A stretch of DNA of 64,000 bases from Planctomycetota bacterium (GCA_004295085.1 SHNF01000005.1:124001-188000), one strand, 5' to 3'; counted from the stretch's first letter, positions 8,916 through 17,948 are shown. A program made the numbers and translations. Notes: generated by a model not told the origin, from the letters alone.

Positions 8916-9695
8916 TTACCCGCGTCGGCGCGCGCGCCGCTCCAGGAAGCGCCGCTCGTCCCCGCTGAGGGACGGCAGCCCGCCGCGGCTGATCTTGCCC
9001 AGGATCCGGTCCAGCTCCGCCTCCTCGGCCCGCTGGCGCTCGCGCTCGGCGCTGGCGCCGCGGCGGCGGCGGCGCTCCGCCAGCCGCTCCAGCCATCCGG
9101 AGACGCCGCGCGCGTACAGCCAGCCGGACACGGCGCCCGCCAGGTGCACGTCGGAGGCCACGCTGCCGCCCTTTCCGGCCAGCGAGGCCAGGAAACCCAG
9201 CGCGTCCAGCACCATGCAGCCCAGGAAGAAGCTGCGCATCGAGCATTCGAGCACCAGCAGGCGCACGCGCCGATGCGGCTCGACCGCCGCGTTCACGCCG
9301 ATCACCGCCATCACGAAGCCGCTGCCCCCGACCACCGGGGCCTGGAACCACGGCAGCGGCGCCAGCGACAGCAGCAGGTGCACCGCGGCGCCGGCCAGGG
9401 TCGCGATCAGGAACAGGCGCACGAAGCGCCGTCCCGGGAACAGCACCTCCGCCTCCGGACCGAACCAGGCCAGCACAAGCGCGTTCAAGGCCACGTGCCA
9501 CACCCAGGTCGGGTTGTGGACGAAGGCGTAGCCGATCACGCCCGGCAGGCTGCGCCACTCGCCGTGCAGGAGTGCCGGATCCAGCTGCAGCCAGCGCACG
9601 GCGTCCACGTCCGCGAGGTACGCCAGGAAGCTGAGCAGCCACAGCACACCCCACACCAGGAGCAGGCGGCGGACGAGCGGGGTGAGGCTAGGCAC
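8916..9695 (-). CDS. rhomboid-family intramembrane serine protease
   Basis: Integral membrane protease of about 259 aa. The rhomboid pattern is complete: HVALNAL (HxxxN) in the second core helix, the catalytic serine at about residue 125 in GGSGF, and the catalytic histidine at about residue 184 in DVHLAG within a later helix. The C-terminal 60 residues are strongly basic then charged (RRRRRGASAERERQR) and cytoplasmic in character. I chose the GTG at 9693-9695: it precedes the first hydrophobic segment, and an upstream extension would run antisense through all of folD. Divergent from folD with 33 bases between starts. Confidence 0.87.
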   Translation of the reverse strand: MPSLTPLVRRLLLVWGVLWLLSFLAYLADVDAVRWLQLDPALLHGEWRSLPGVIGYAFVHNPTWVWHVALNALVLAWFGPEAEVLFPGRRFVRLFLIATLAGAAVHLLLSLAPLPWFQAPVVGGSGFVMAVIGVNAAVEPHRRVRLLVLECSMRSFFLGCMVLDALGFLASLAGKGGSVASDVHLAGAVSGWLYARGVSGWLERLAERRRRRGASAERERQRAEEAELDRILGKISRGGLPSLSGDERRFLERRARRRG

Positions 9696-9728
9696 GGCGG
9701 CGCACCGCTGGCAATCTAGCGGCCGCAC

Positions 9729-10586
9729 ATGGCGGCCCGCATCCTGGACGGCAAGGCGCTGGCGGCGCGGCTGCGCGCCGAGCTGCGCACACGCATCGAG
9801 ACCGGGCTGGCCGCCGGCCGGCCGCGGCCGGGCCTCGCCACCGTCCTGGTGGGCGACGATCCGGCCAGCCACGTGTACGTCCGCAACAAGCGCAAGGCCT
9901 GCGAAGAGGTCGGCATCGCCAACGTCCACCACGAGCTGGCGGCGGCCACGCCCCCGGCCGCGCTGCTGGCGCTCCTGCGCGCCCTCAACGCCGACCCGGC
10001 CGTTCACGGCATCCTCCTGCAGCTGCCTCTGCCCGCCGGCCACGACCAGCACCTCGCCCTCGAGACCGTCGCCTCCGGCAAGGACGTGGACGGCTTCCAC
10101 CCGCTCAACCAGGGCCGCCTGCTGCAGGGCCGCCCCGGCCTGCGCCCATGCACTCCCCTCGGCGTCATGCGGCTCCTGGCCGAGACCGGCGTGGCTCTCG
10201 CCGGCAAGCGCGCGCTCGTGGTGGGCCGCTCCCATATCGTCGGCAAGCCGGTGGCGCTGCTCCTGCTCGAGCAGAACGCCACCGTCACCTTGAGTCACTC
10301 GCGCACGGAGGACCTGGCGGGCGAAGTGGGCCGTGCCGCAGTCCTCATCGCCGCCACCGGCAAGCCCGGCCTCATCCGCGGCGACTGGATCCGCCCCGGC
10401 GCCGTCGTCATCGACGTCGGCATCAACCGCCTGCCCGACGGCAGGCTGACCGGCGACGTCGAGTTCGAGGCCGCCGCACAACGCGCCGCATGGATCACGC
10501 CCGTCCCGGGCGGCGTCGGCCCCATGACCATCGCGCTCCTGCTGCACAACACCCTGGAAGCCGCCTGGAGCCCGCCGCCGGGCTGA
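9729..10586 (+). CDS. folD: methylenetetrahydrofolate dehydrogenase / methenyltetrahydrofolate cyclohydrolase
   Basis: Bifunctional cytosolic enzyme of one-carbon metabolism that interconverts 5,10-methylene-THF and 10-formyl-THF. It shows the substrate-loop pattern [16 protein letters not shown] (near residues 39-54, including the catalytic Lys), GKDVDGFHP, the nucleotide-binding [15 protein letters not shown], and the C-terminal signature [15 protein letters not shown] (near 257-271). Length of 285 aa is typical. It is a single plus-strand gene between two minus-strand blocks. Its 10-formyl-THF and methylene-THF feed purine, formyl-Met-tRNA and thymidylate synthesis. Confidence 0.95.
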   Translation: MAARILDGKALAARLRAELRTRIETGLAAGRPRPGLATVLVGDDPASHVYVRNKRKACEEVGIANVHHELAAATPPAALLALLRALNADPAVHGILLQLPLPAGHDQHLALETVASGKDVDGFHPLNQGRLLQGRPGLRPCTPLGVMRLLAETGVALAGKRALVVGRSHIVGKPVALLLLEQNATVTLSHSRTEDLAGEVGRAAVLIAATGKPGLIRGDWIRPGAVVIDVGINRLPDGRLTGDVEFEAAAQRAAWITPVPGGVGPMTIALLLHNTLEAAWSPPPG

Positions 10587-10623
10587 GATCGTCCCCGGCA
10601 AGCAGCCGCGCGGCAAGAACGCC

Positions 10624-10647
10624 GGGGCGAGCCCGAGGGCCCGCCCC
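10624..10647. terminator. strong inverted repeat between convergent folD and ccsA
   Basis: GGGGCG at 10624-10629 pairs with CGCCCC at 10642-10647, and the interior adds GCCC/GGGC pairing around a very small loop. It lies 38 bases after the folD stop and about 100 bases before the ccsA stop on the other strand, where a bidirectional transcription end would be expected. There is no U-tract on either side, so it is not a canonical intrinsic terminator and may simply reflect GC-rich sequence. I see nothing else in the 160-base gap (10587-10745). Confidence 0.35.
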
Positions 10648-10745
10648 AGCGTGCCGCAGCGGGAAGTCACCCGCCCCAGAGGAGCAGGAAGGCCCTTTCC
10701 GCGCGACAGTATTGGACCGCGGGGCGCCGCATGGCGTCGCGCGGT

Positions 10746-11948
10746 CTATTGGGAGGCCTGCCCGGCCACGCTGGCGTCGTTGGGCGAGCCCATCAGGCCT
10801 TCCGCGGGCACCACGCTCATGTCGGTGTAGCGGTGCAGGGAGGATTGCGAGGCCGGGAGGTGGCCGAAGAGCTGGAAGGTGATGTAGACCGAGATGCCGC
10901 CGTACAGCAGGATCCACATGCGCTTGTCCCCGCGCCAGCCGGCGACGTAGGACAGGTGCAGGTAGACCACGTAGAACAGCCAGGAGATGAGCGCGGAGAC
11001 CTCCTTGCTGTCCCAGCCCCAGTAGATGGCCCAGGCCTCCTGCGCCCACAGCGCGCCCTGCACCAGGCCGGCGGTGAGGAACGGGAAGCCGACCATGAAG
11101 ATCTTCCAGGAGAAGGCGTCGGAGCCCTTTTCCCAGGAGTCGAACCAGGCCAGCTTGCCGGGCAGGAAGCGCACGCTGAACAAGGCCACCAGGCCGGTGA
11201 GGGCCAGCACGCCCGGGCCGAGCGCCCAGCCCATGCGCCCGAACGCGACCGGCACCACGGCGAAGAAGGCGATCGCGAGCAGCGTGCGCTTCGCGACCGG
11301 GTAGCGCGCGGGCTGCAGGATCCCGCGCCAGAACTTGAAGCAGAAGTGCAGCCAGGTCCCCAATGTCCCGATGAACATCGTGAAGTACGCGAACATGTAC
11401 GCGCTGATATGGGTCGGGAACCAGTAGGACTGCAGCGCGGGCGGAAGCGGGCGGCCGGTGGGGTCGAGCGTGAGGACGTAGCGCAGCGCCAGGCTGGCGC
11501 CGAACAGGATCATGGATACGAACAGGTCCCCGAAGCCGCGCGCGACGCCCTTGGCGCGGTGCAGGCCCAGCACGAAGTACAGCACCAGGGTGGACAGGAA
11601 ACAGGCGGTGGTCCCCAGCGGGATCACCTCGTACATGGTCTGCGCCGGCCAGTGCTGGACTTCGACGGCGCGTGACAGCATGGCGCCCAGGTTGGCCGCG
11701 AAACCAGCCAGCGCGAAGGTCAGCAGCATCCAGGAGGCGCTGCGCAGCAGGCGGCTGGAGGCGGCGTCCTCGCCCTCCTCCTCCACGTCCACGTCCAGGG
11801 TGCCGACGCCCGGCAGGACCACGCGCGCGCGCCGGCGCAGGGCCGGCAGCGTGAACCAGGCCAGCGCGGTCACGGCCCCGAAGATCCCGCCCGCGAGGGC
11901 CAGGTACTGGGTGAGGTACAGGAGCGAGCGGAAGCTGAAGGTTTCCAT
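10746..11948 (-). CDS. ccsA: cytochrome c biogenesis protein CcsA/ResC-like
   Basis: Polytopic inner-membrane heme handling protein of system II cytochrome c maturation. The tryptophan-rich periplasmic signature is WGWDSKEVSALISWLFY near residues 310-326, flanked by hydrophobic helices, with histidines before it (PTHISAYMFAYF near 188-199) that can ligate heme. Length is 400 aa with about eight predicted spans. It is coupled to resB: its ATG shares one base with the resB stop. Together they are expected to export heme and attach it to CXXCH apocytochromes. The cytoplasmic loop at residues 40-65 is acidic. Confidence 0.88.
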   Translation of the reverse strand: METFSFRSLLYLTQYLALAGGIFGAVTALAWFTLPALRRRARVVLPGVGTLDVDVEEEGEDAASSRLLRSASWMLLTFALAGFAANLGAMLSRAVEVQHWPAQTMYEVIPLGTTACFLSTLVLYFVLGLHRAKGVARGFGDLFVSMILFGASLALRYVLTLDPTGRPLPPALQSYWFPTHISAYMFAYFTMFIGTLGTWLHFCFKFWRGILQPARYPVAKRTLLAIAFFAVVPVAFGRMGWALGPGVLALTGLVALFSVRFLPGKLAWFDSWEKGSDAFSWKIFMVGFPFLTAGLVQGALWAQEAWAIYWGWDSKEVSALISWLFYVVYLHLSYVAGWRGDKRMWILLYGGISVYITFQLFGHLPASQSSLHRYTDMSVVPAEGLMGSPNDASVAGQASQ

Positions 11949-14449
11949 CAGGTTTCCTTGCGCTTGCGCGAGAGCAGGGGCCAGATCAGGAACACGACGA
12001 TGGTACCTGCGGTACTCAGGTACAGGCCAGCCAGCACCATTTCGATGCCCGGGTCGTACACCACGCCGACGCCGGAGTAGGTCGGATCCGAGGCGTCGGC
12101 GTTGGTCTGGAAGAAGCGGTAGCCGCCGTGGGTGAGGTAGTCGTTGACGCGGATCTCGCCGGTCGCGACCTCGCTGAAGTCATGGGCCTCGGCGGGGCGC
12201 AGCACGGTCAGCTTGCTGCGCCATTCCACCGGCAGGTCGTCCAGGTCCTCGCGCAGGCGCAGGAACAGCAGGCGTTCCTTGCCGTCGGGGCCCGTGTAGC
12301 TGCCGGCCGGCTCCCAGCCCTCGGCCTCGCGGCCCTGCTGCTCGGCGCCGCTGAGGACCAGCTCCTTCTCCCACTCCGGGGTGGTGAGGCGCAGGCGCAG
12401 GGCCGGAGGCGCCGGGTGGAAGAAGTCGGCGTCCTCCAGCGCCGCCGGCACGCGCTCCAGCTCGCCGCGCCGGTAGGCCTCGTGGACGGTGAGTTCGGCG
12501 CTGCCGAGGTCGCGCGGGCGGTTCGCGGCGATCGGCTCGAGGCTGTCGGGCGCGCCCACGCGCCCGCACCACAGGGCGTCGTCCGGCAGCTGGAACACCA
12601 TCCAGCGCGCCAGCGCCGGCGCCGACCAGCGGTCCCACAGGAACTGCAGCTCCACCGCGGGAAAGCGCGGCTCGCGCCCGTGGAACTCGTGCTCCAGGAC
12701 CCAGCGCTCCTCGCTGTCGCCGGAGGCGTTGGTGATGCGCACCAGTGCGGCCGGATTGTCCGGCGCCTGCAGCTCCAGGGTCTGGCCGCCGCCGGCGGGA
12801 TGCAGGGAGCCGTCCGGACCGGGTTCCAGCTGCAGCTGCGGCACGGCGCGCAGCACCTCGATGCGGTAGCGCTCGCCGCCCACGCTGACTTCGTGCGCCG
12901 CGCCGATGGAGGCGTCGAACACGGCGTCCGCGGCCGCGTCGGGCGCGACCACAAGCAGCTGGCCGAGCCGCTGCGGCAGGGGCTGCGCCAGCAGCGCGCG
13001 CGCGCGCTCGGGGCTGTCCGCCAGCTCGAAGCGCACGCGGATGCCGGCGGCGGGGTACACCAGCGGCAGCTCGAACAGCGGCGTGAGGATGCGCTCCACC
13101 GGCGCGCCGGCGCCCCCGTGCACGGACACGCGCGCCAGCGGCAAGGCCTGGCTGCCGGAAGGCGCGGGACGCAGCCGCGCCTGGATCTCGGCCTTGCGGA
13201 AGTACTCCACGACCTCGAGGCGCAGCCACGGAGTCGTGCCGGAGCCGCCGCCGGGCGGCGGGCCGTAGTCGTAGGCCAGGGTCTGGCCGCCGTACACGCG
13301 CACTTTCGGCTGCTCCAGGGGGAACTCGAAGCGCGCGCTGCCGTCCTCCTCCATGCGCCCGTAGCCGACGTCCAGCACGTCGAAGTAGTCGGCATGGAAA
13401 GCGTCCAGGCGCAGCGCGAAGGGCGCGCCGTGGCTGCCGAGCGGCCCGCGCTCGGTGAAGGCCTGGAACCTGCGGTTGTAGAGCTGGAACTCGGCCGCGG
13501 ACTCGCCCACGTTCAGCTCCACGATGCCGCGCTGCTCCAGCAGGCGCCCGTGCAGGCCGCCCAGGATCACCAGCATCACGCCCACGTGGGTGATCGCAAA
13601 ACCCCACTTGGCCGGGCGCAGCAGCCGGCGCCAGCCGCCGCGGAACAGGTTGGAGAAGACGCCGAAGAACAGGACGCCCCACAGGGTCGCGAACCAGTGC
13701 GACTTGTACACGCGGATCAGGTCCAGGCGGTCGGACCATACGAACAAGGTCCAGAAGAAGTCGTCCCAGTCCAGCTCGAACCGCCCGATCTCGGCGTTCT
13801 CGCCGCGCGTGTACAGGCCGCGCTCGCTGCTGGCGCGCAGGCCCACGGCGAACTCCTCGCCGAAGCGCGCCGCCAGCTCGGGCAGGCGCGTCTCCAGGTT
13901 CGCCACCTGCTCGGCGATGGCGTCCTCGTCCACCTTGCACTCGCGCTGGACGCCCGGCAGCAGGTGGAAGCCGCGGCCGTGCAGCAGCTTGTACAGGAAG
14001 TAGGCGTGGGCGTTGCGGAAGCCGGACGCGCGCGGCCCGCCGACGTAGTGGCCGTAGGCGTTCTGCGCCTCTTCCGGCCAGAGCGGGCCGAGCTCCTGCC
14101 AGTGCGCGAGCTGGCGCATGCCGGCGCGCGGCACCGGGAAGTTCGGGTCTTCCTGGTGCCAGAGCACGCCCAGGATGGCGCCGATGCCGATGAAGGTCAG
14201 GTTGACGACGCCGACCTTCACCGAGCGGAAGAAGTCGAACACGAGCGGCCAGCGGTACACGGCGACGGCCAGCACCGGCAGCACGGCGAAGAAGAAGCCG
14301 AGCGCCCACAGCCAGCGCTGCGGGCCCTCGGCCTGCTGGGTGCGCACCACCAGCGTCGCGCACAGCTCCACCCACAGCGCCAGGACGGCGACGGCGGCGG
14401 CGGCGCTGCGGAAGCCCCACTCGAAACGGGCGGAGGTCGGCGGGCTCAT
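11948..14449 (-). CDS. resB: ResB-like cytochrome c biogenesis protein
   Basis: 833-aa membrane protein. Three hydrophobic segments lie near the N-terminus (about 14-36, 45-67 and 78-98). A fourth lies near residue 250-300 (FGVFSNLFRGG, then a basic loop and ITHVGVMLVILGGLHG), and a final one near 800-825, enclosing a large periplasmic domain. The region VGVVNLTFIGIGAILGVL near the start and the sequence EIRVNDYLTHGGYRFFQTN near residues 755-775 are ResB features. It is the partner of CcsA in system II heme attachment and directly precedes it. It is longer than typical Bacillus ResB because of the expanded periplasmic part. The start lies 3 bases after the polyprenyl synthase stop. Confidence 0.83.
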   Translation of the reverse strand: MSPPTSARFEWGFRSAAAAVAVLALWVELCATLVVRTQQAEGPQRWLWALGFFFAVLPVLAVAVYRWPLVFDFFRSVKVGVVNLTFIGIGAILGVLWHQEDPNFPVPRAGMRQLAHWQELGPLWPEEAQNAYGHYVGGPRASGFRNAHAYFLYKLLHGRGFHLLPGVQRECKVDEDAIAEQVANLETRLPELAARFGEEFAVGLRASSERGLYTRGENAEIGRFELDWDDFFWTLFVWSDRLDLIRVYKSHWFATLWGVLFFGVFSNLFRGGWRRLLRPAKWGFAITHVGVMLVILGGLHGRLLEQRGIVELNVGESAAEFQLYNRRFQAFTERGPLGSHGAPFALRLDAFHADYFDVLDVGYGRMEEDGSARFEFPLEQPKVRVYGGQTLAYDYGPPPGGGSGTTPWLRLEVVEYFRKAEIQARLRPAPSGSQALPLARVSVHGGAGAPVERILTPLFELPLVYPAAGIRVRFELADSPERARALLAQPLPQRLGQLLVVAPDAAADAVFDASIGAAHEVSVGGERYRIEVLRAVPQLQLEPGPDGSLHPAGGGQTLELQAPDNPAALVRITNASGDSEERWVLEHEFHGREPRFPAVELQFLWDRWSAPALARWMVFQLPDDALWCGRVGAPDSLEPIAANRPRDLGSAELTVHEAYRRGELERVPAALEDADFFHPAPPALRLRLTTPEWEKELVLSGAEQQGREAEGWEPAGSYTGPDGKERLLFLRLREDLDDLPVEWRSKLTVLRPAEAHDFSEVATGEIRVNDYLTHGGYRFFQTNADASDPTYSGVGVVYDPGIEMVLAGLYLSTAGTIVVFLIWPLLSRKRKET

Positions 14450-14452
14450 GTC

Positions 14453-15445
14453 CTAGTGCTCCCGGGTGCCGAGGAAGCGCGTGAGCTCGAGCAGCGCACG
14501 GCGGGCGTCATTGTCCGGCAGCGGCGCCAGGGCGCGGGCGGACTCGGCCAGCCAGGAGGCGGCCTCCGACCGGCACTCTTCGGCCGATTCGCGCAAGGCC
14601 GGCCCGAACTCGCCCTGGAGCAGCTCCGCCCGGCCGACGCCGTCACGGAACAGGGCCGCAAGGCGGGCGCGCGCGCCGGACGGCAGGCGGTCGCGCAGCC
14701 GGATGACCGGCAACGTCAGCTTGCCGCGCTCCCAGTCTGTGCCCAGAGATTTGCGCACGCGCTGCTCCACACCGACCAGGTCCAGGACGTCGTCCACGAT
14801 CTGGAAGGCGCGGCCGGCCAGGAGCCCGTGGCGCGCGCACGCCGACTGCAGCTCGTCCGTGGCGCCGGCGTAGTAAGCGCCCAGGCGCCCGCCGGCTTCG
14901 TACAGGGCCGCGGTCTTGCCGTCGATCTGCGCCAGGTAATCGGCCTCGGCCAGGGCGAAGTCCGTGCGCGTCAGGTTCTGGTGGATCTCCCCGCGGCACA
15001 CGGCCGCGGTGGCCTCGGCCAGCACCCGCGAGCAAGTCCGATCGTCCATCTCGGTGCTGCGCAGGAAGGCGCGCGCGTAGATCCAGTCGCCGAGCAGCAC
15101 GCTGCTGTGGCTGCCCCACTCGACGTGCAGGCAGTCCAGTCCGCGGCGTTTCTGGGCCTCGTCCAGCAGGTCGTCATGGATCAGGGTGGCGGCGTGGATC
15201 AGCTCGATGATGCCGGCCACCGCCACGTGTTCCTGTGTGATCCGCTCGCACGCCTGTCCCACCAGCAGCACTTGAGCGGCGCGCAGGCGCTTGCCGCGGA
15301 AGCGGGCCGCGTGCTCCAGCAAGGGCGCCAGGCGCGGATCCTCCGGCTGCAGCTGCGCCTGGATCCAGGACTCCACCCGGTTCAAGTCTCCCGCGATGGT
15401 GGCCAGGTGGTCCATGAGCTCGGCGGCCTGGATGCTTTTGGGCAC
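14453..15445 (-). CDS. trans-polyprenyl diphosphate synthase (IspB/HepT-like)
   Basis: Class I prenyltransferase that elongates isoprenoid diphosphates, probably for a quinone side chain. The first Asp-rich motif is HDDLLDEAQKRRG (about residues 89-101) and the second is FQIVDDVLD (about 216-224), with GKRLRAA near the N-terminus binding IPP. Length of 330 aa fits all-trans octaprenyl or related synthases; the chain length cannot be read from the motif alone. It starts with GTG, with an alternative ATG ten codons later. It lies between mobA and resB in the same minus-strand run, consistent with a respiratory-chain theme. Confidence 0.88.
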   Translation of the reverse strand: MPKSIQAAELMDHLATIAGDLNRVESWIQAQLQPEDPRLAPLLEHAARFRGKRLRAAQVLLVGQACERITQEHVAVAGIIELIHAATLIHDDLLDEAQKRRGLDCLHVEWGSHSSVLLGDWIYARAFLRSTEMDDRTCSRVLAEATAAVCRGEIHQNLTRTDFALAEADYLAQIDGKTAALYEAGGRLGAYYAGATDELQSACARHGLLAGRAFQIVDDVLDLVGVEQRVRKSLGTDWERGKLTLPVIRLRDRLPSGARARLAALFRDGVGRAELLQGEFGPALRESAEECRSEAASWLAESARALAPLPDNDARRALLELTRFLGTREH

Positions 15446-15462
15446 GGGTCGGTTTTCCAGAA

Positions 15463-16077
15463 TCAGCGGCGGCCGGCGTACGCCACCCAGTCGGACGGGC
15501 TGTTGAGGCTCAGGAATGGGGCGGACAGTCTAGCCGCCGCCTGCGCCTGCTCGTAAGGCCAAGAGCGGCGCTGGCGCGCGGCCAGCGCGTCCACCGCGGC
15601 GGACGCACCGGCCTGCACACGCGCGCGCACGGCCGCCGCCAGCGCGGCAGGATATGCCGCGCACAGCGGCTCGAGGCCCTGCGGCCCGTCCGGGATCAGG
15701 GCCACGGCCGCGTCACGTTCGGCTTCGTCCTGGAGCGCGCGCAGCAGCCCCGCGTGCAGCTCCGGCATGTCCCCCGCCGCCACCAGCACCCAGGGGGTGC
15801 GCGCGCTCTCCAGCGCGGCCAACAGGCCGGCGATCGGGCCGGCGGCGCCGGCAGCGTCCGCGAGCTGCGCAAAATCCTCCAGGCCCTCGAGCGCGCGCCC
15901 GACGATCCGGAGCTCGCCGCACACGGACCGCAGGGCGGCGGCCGGGCGATCCACCAGCCGGCTGCCGTCAGGGAGGCGGAGCAGCAGCTTGTCCTGCCCC
16001 ATGCGCCGCGATCGGCCCCCCGCGAGCAAGGCACCGGTCCAGCCCGCGCGCGGGCGGAACGGCGAGTCGCGGCTCAA
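15463..16077 (-). CDS. mobA: molybdenum cofactor guanylyltransferase MobA-like
   Basis: Transfers GMP to molybdopterin cofactor. The nucleotidyltransferase signature LAGGRSRRMGQDK (about residues 18-30) is complete, AAGDMPEL near residue 100 is the metal-binding Asp region, and the C-terminus has LNSPSDW as in MobA. Length is 204 aa. It begins with TTG, 7 bases after the tatA stop. Its neighbour tatA is apt because most Mo-bisMGD enzymes are Tat substrates, though no molybdoenzyme gene is in this window. Other NTP-transferases (MocA-like) are possible, but the motif set favours MobA. Confidence 0.8.
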   Translation of the reverse strand: MSRDSPFRPRAGWTGALLAGGRSRRMGQDKLLLRLPDGSRLVDRPAAALRSVCGELRIVGRALEGLEDFAQLADAAGAAGPIAGLLAALESARTPWVLVAAGDMPELHAGLLRALQDEAERDAAVALIPDGPQGLEPLCAAYPAALAAAVRARVQAGASAAVDALAARQRRSWPYEQAQAAARLSAPFLSLNSPSDWVAYAGRR

Positions 16078-16084
16078 CCCAGGC

Positions 16085-16351
16085 TCACTCCCGTCCGCTT
16101 TTCAGCTCCTTGGCCTTTTGCTCGTCCTTGTGCTCGTCCTCGCGCGCGTCCTTCTCCCCCTCCTTGAGACCTTTCTTGAACTCGTGCACGCCCGAACCCA
16201 TGGAGCGCATGAGCGAGGGGAGCTTGGCGCCGCCAAAGAGCAGCAGGGCGATCACCAGGATGATGACCCACTCCATACCCTGGGGCGCGCTGACGCAGCT
16301 CGTCAGGCCCAGGAGGAGCACGATGGGAAGTGTGCGGACGAGCGGCTTCAT
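16085..16351 (-). CDS. tatA: TatA/E-like twin-arginine translocase subunit with a lipoprotein-type N-terminus
   Basis: 88 aa. Residues 27-50 show the TatA pattern: a short span EWVIILVIALLLFGGAKLP with the FG hinge, then an amphipathic helix (SLMRSMGSGVHEFKKGLKEG) and a Lys/Glu-rich tail. Unusually, residues 1-19 (MKPLVRTLPIVLLLGLTSC) form a good lipoprotein signal with lipobox LTSC and Cys19 as acceptor. The product could be a lipid-anchored TatA, or translation may begin at Met26, giving an ordinary TatA of 63 aa. Neither start has a convincing Shine-Dalgarno sequence. TatA forms the translocation pore for folded proteins; tatC is not in the window. Confidence 0.8.
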   Translation of the reverse strand: MKPLVRTLPIVLLLGLTSCVSAPQGMEWVIILVIALLLFGGAKLPSLMRSMGSGVHEFKKGLKEGEKDAREDEHKDEQKAKELKSGRE

Positions 16352-16400
16352 GGGGCGCCGGCCAGGCCGGGTGATAGGTATTATCAGGCTGCCATAGGGC

Positions 16401-17027
16401 TCACAAGGGGTAAACGGCGGCCAGCGTGTCCCGGCGCCCGGGGTTGGAGCGCTTGTGGACTTGCCAGCCGGTGCCCTGCAGGCCCGCGCGCAGCGTGCGG
16501 GCGGTGCAGTACGAGGTGAGCACCGCTCCCGGCCGGGCGGCCTCGGCCAGGGCGACGAACAGGTCGGGTTCCCAATCCTCGGGATGGCGGGCCGGAGAGT
16601 ACAGGTCCAGGAAGATCCAGTCGAAGCGCTCGCGCCGCGCGCGCATCCCGGCCGCGGCGCGCTCGCGCCGGACCTCGACCCGGACCCCCGGTGACAACTC
16701 CCAGCTCCCGGTGCACTGGCCCCACCAGGGCGCGCTGGCCGCCAGGGAGGGTGGACAGTCCGGCCAGGGCGCGGCGGCCTCCGGGAACGGCTCGTAGCCG
16801 ACGGCGAGGATGCCGTGCGCGCGCGCGCCGGCACCCAGCTCGGCCAGGGCGATGGCGGTGTTGAAGCCGCGGCCGAAGCCGATCTCCAGGATGGCCAGGT
16901 CTGCGCCCGAGCGGGGCGGCCGGGCTGCCGCCGCCGGCGCGTAGAAGACCCAGCGCGCTTCACCCAGGGGGTCGCGCACGTCGTGCGCCCATTCCCCGGT
17001 GCGCGGGTGGCGGTAGCTCAGCGGCAT
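16401..17027 (-). CDS. mnmD: tRNA mnm5s2U34 methyltransferase MnmD (DUF752 family)
   Basis: SAM-dependent methyltransferase of 208 aa. The SAM motif is LEIGFGRGFNTAIALAELG (about residues 46-64). The second family block, FDWIFLDLYSPARHPEDW near residues 130-147, and a C-terminal GRRDTLAAVYPL match the methyltransferase half of MnmC and the free-standing MnmD, which make the final methylation of 5-aminomethyl-2-thiouridine at the wobble position. There is no FAD-dependent MnmC oxidase half. The ATG at 17025-17027 gives 17 bases from the sucD stop; a longer frame would overlap sucD. mnmA, which supplies the 2-thio group, is about 10 kb away. Confidence 0.8.
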   Translation of the reverse strand: MPLSYRHPRTGEWAHDVRDPLGEARWVFYAPAAAARPPRSGADLAILEIGFGRGFNTAIALAELGAGARAHGILAVGYEPFPEAAAPWPDCPPSLAASAPWWGQCTGSWELSPGVRVEVRRERAAAGMRARRERFDWIFLDLYSPARHPEDWEPDLFVALAEAARPGAVLTSYCTARTLRAGLQGTGWQVHKRSNPGRRDTLAAVYPL

Positions 17028-17043
17028 GGCTGCTGCGGCGGCC

Positions 17044-17940
17044 TCAGCCGCGGCCGTGCTCGCGGCGCATCTGCGCCACCGTGCTTCCGAGCTGCGAGGG
17101 GTTGGGAACGATCCGGCAGCCGGCTGCTTCCAGCGCCCGGATCTTCGCCTCGGCCGTGCCGCTGCCGCCGCTGATGATGGCGCCGGCGTGCCCCATGCGC
17201 CGGCCCGGCGGCGCGGTGCGTCCGGCGACGAAGGCGGCCACCGGCTTGCGCACATGCGCCTGGATGAACGCCGCCGCCTCCTCTTCCGCCGTGCCGCCGA
17301 TCTCACCGATCAACAGGATGGCGTCGGTCTGCGGATCGTCCTGGAAGGCGCGCAGGCAGTCCACGAACGAGGTGCCCGGCAAAGGGTCGCCGCCGATGCC
17401 GACGCACGTGCTCTGGCCGAGCCCTTCCTGCGTCACCTGCCACACCGCCTCGTAGGTCAGGGTGCCGGAGCGGCTGACGATGCCGACGCTGCCCGCGCGA
17501 TGGATGTACGCGGGCATGATCCCGATCTTGCAGCCCGTGCCGTCGGGACCGGGAGTGATCACGCCCGGGCAGTTGGGCCCGACCAGGCGCGCGCCGCTGC
17601 CGCGCAGCGAGCGGTGCACGCGGGCCATGTCCAGGACCGGGATGCCTTCGGTGATGCACACGATCACCTGCACGCCGGCGTCGGCCGCTTCCAGGATGGC
17701 GTCGCCCGCGCCCGCGGCCGGAACGTAGATCACGCTGGCTTGCGCGCCGGTGGCGGACACGGCGTCGTGCACCGTGTGGAACACAGGCAGGTCGAGGTGG
17801 CGCGTGCCGCCCTTGCCGGGGGTCACTCCGCCCACCAGCCGTGTGCCGTAGGCCAGGGACTGCTGGCTGTGGAATGTGCCGTTGCGGCCGGTGAAGCCCT
17901 GGCACAGCAGCGGCGTGTCCGGGTGCACGAAGATGGCCAT
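17044..17940 (-). CDS. sucD: succinyl-CoA synthetase alpha subunit
   Basis: CoA-binding and catalytic subunit of succinate-CoA ligase, TCA cycle. The N-terminal CoA-binding Rossmann part ([20 protein letters not shown]) and the phosphohistidine loop [17 protein letters not shown] (near residues 246-262) are clear. Length is 298 aa from ATG 17938-17940; an in-frame start 12 codons earlier would overlap sucC. It follows sucC by 8 bases. No feature read here distinguishes ATP from GTP use. Confidence 0.95.
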   Translation of the reverse strand: MAIFVHPDTPLLCQGFTGRNGTFHSQQSLAYGTRLVGGVTPGKGGTRHLDLPVFHTVHDAVSATGAQASVIYVPAAGAGDAILEAADAGVQVIVCITEGIPVLDMARVHRSLRGSGARLVGPNCPGVITPGPDGTGCKIGIMPAYIHRAGSVGIVSRSGTLTYEAVWQVTQEGLGQSTCVGIGGDPLPGTSFVDCLRAFQDDPQTDAILLIGEIGGTAEEEAAAFIQAHVRKPVAAFVAGRTAPPGRRMGHAGAIISGGSGTAEAKIRALEAAGCRIVPNPSQLGSTVAQMRREHGRG

Positions 17941-17948
17941 GCGTTCCT

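Noticed and set aside
5273..9719. Long plus-strand open frames opposite serS and the 6867 gene
   Set aside because: They are shadows of the minus-strand genes, low in complexity and rich in Arg/Gln/His, without motifs.
9696..10670. N-terminal extension of the rhomboid frame to base 10670
   Set aside because: It would run antisense through all of folD; the GTG at 9693-9695 gives a normal rhomboid N-terminus.
12128..15556. Long plus-strand open frame opposite resB and the polyprenyl synthase
   Set aside because: Shadow frame in GC-rich DNA; resB and synthase motifs are intact on the minus strand.
16352..16963. Longer N-terminus for the tatA frame
   Set aside because: The extension is antisense-type Arg/Pro/Ala-rich sequence overlapping mnmD; ATG 16349-16351 precedes the recognised segments.
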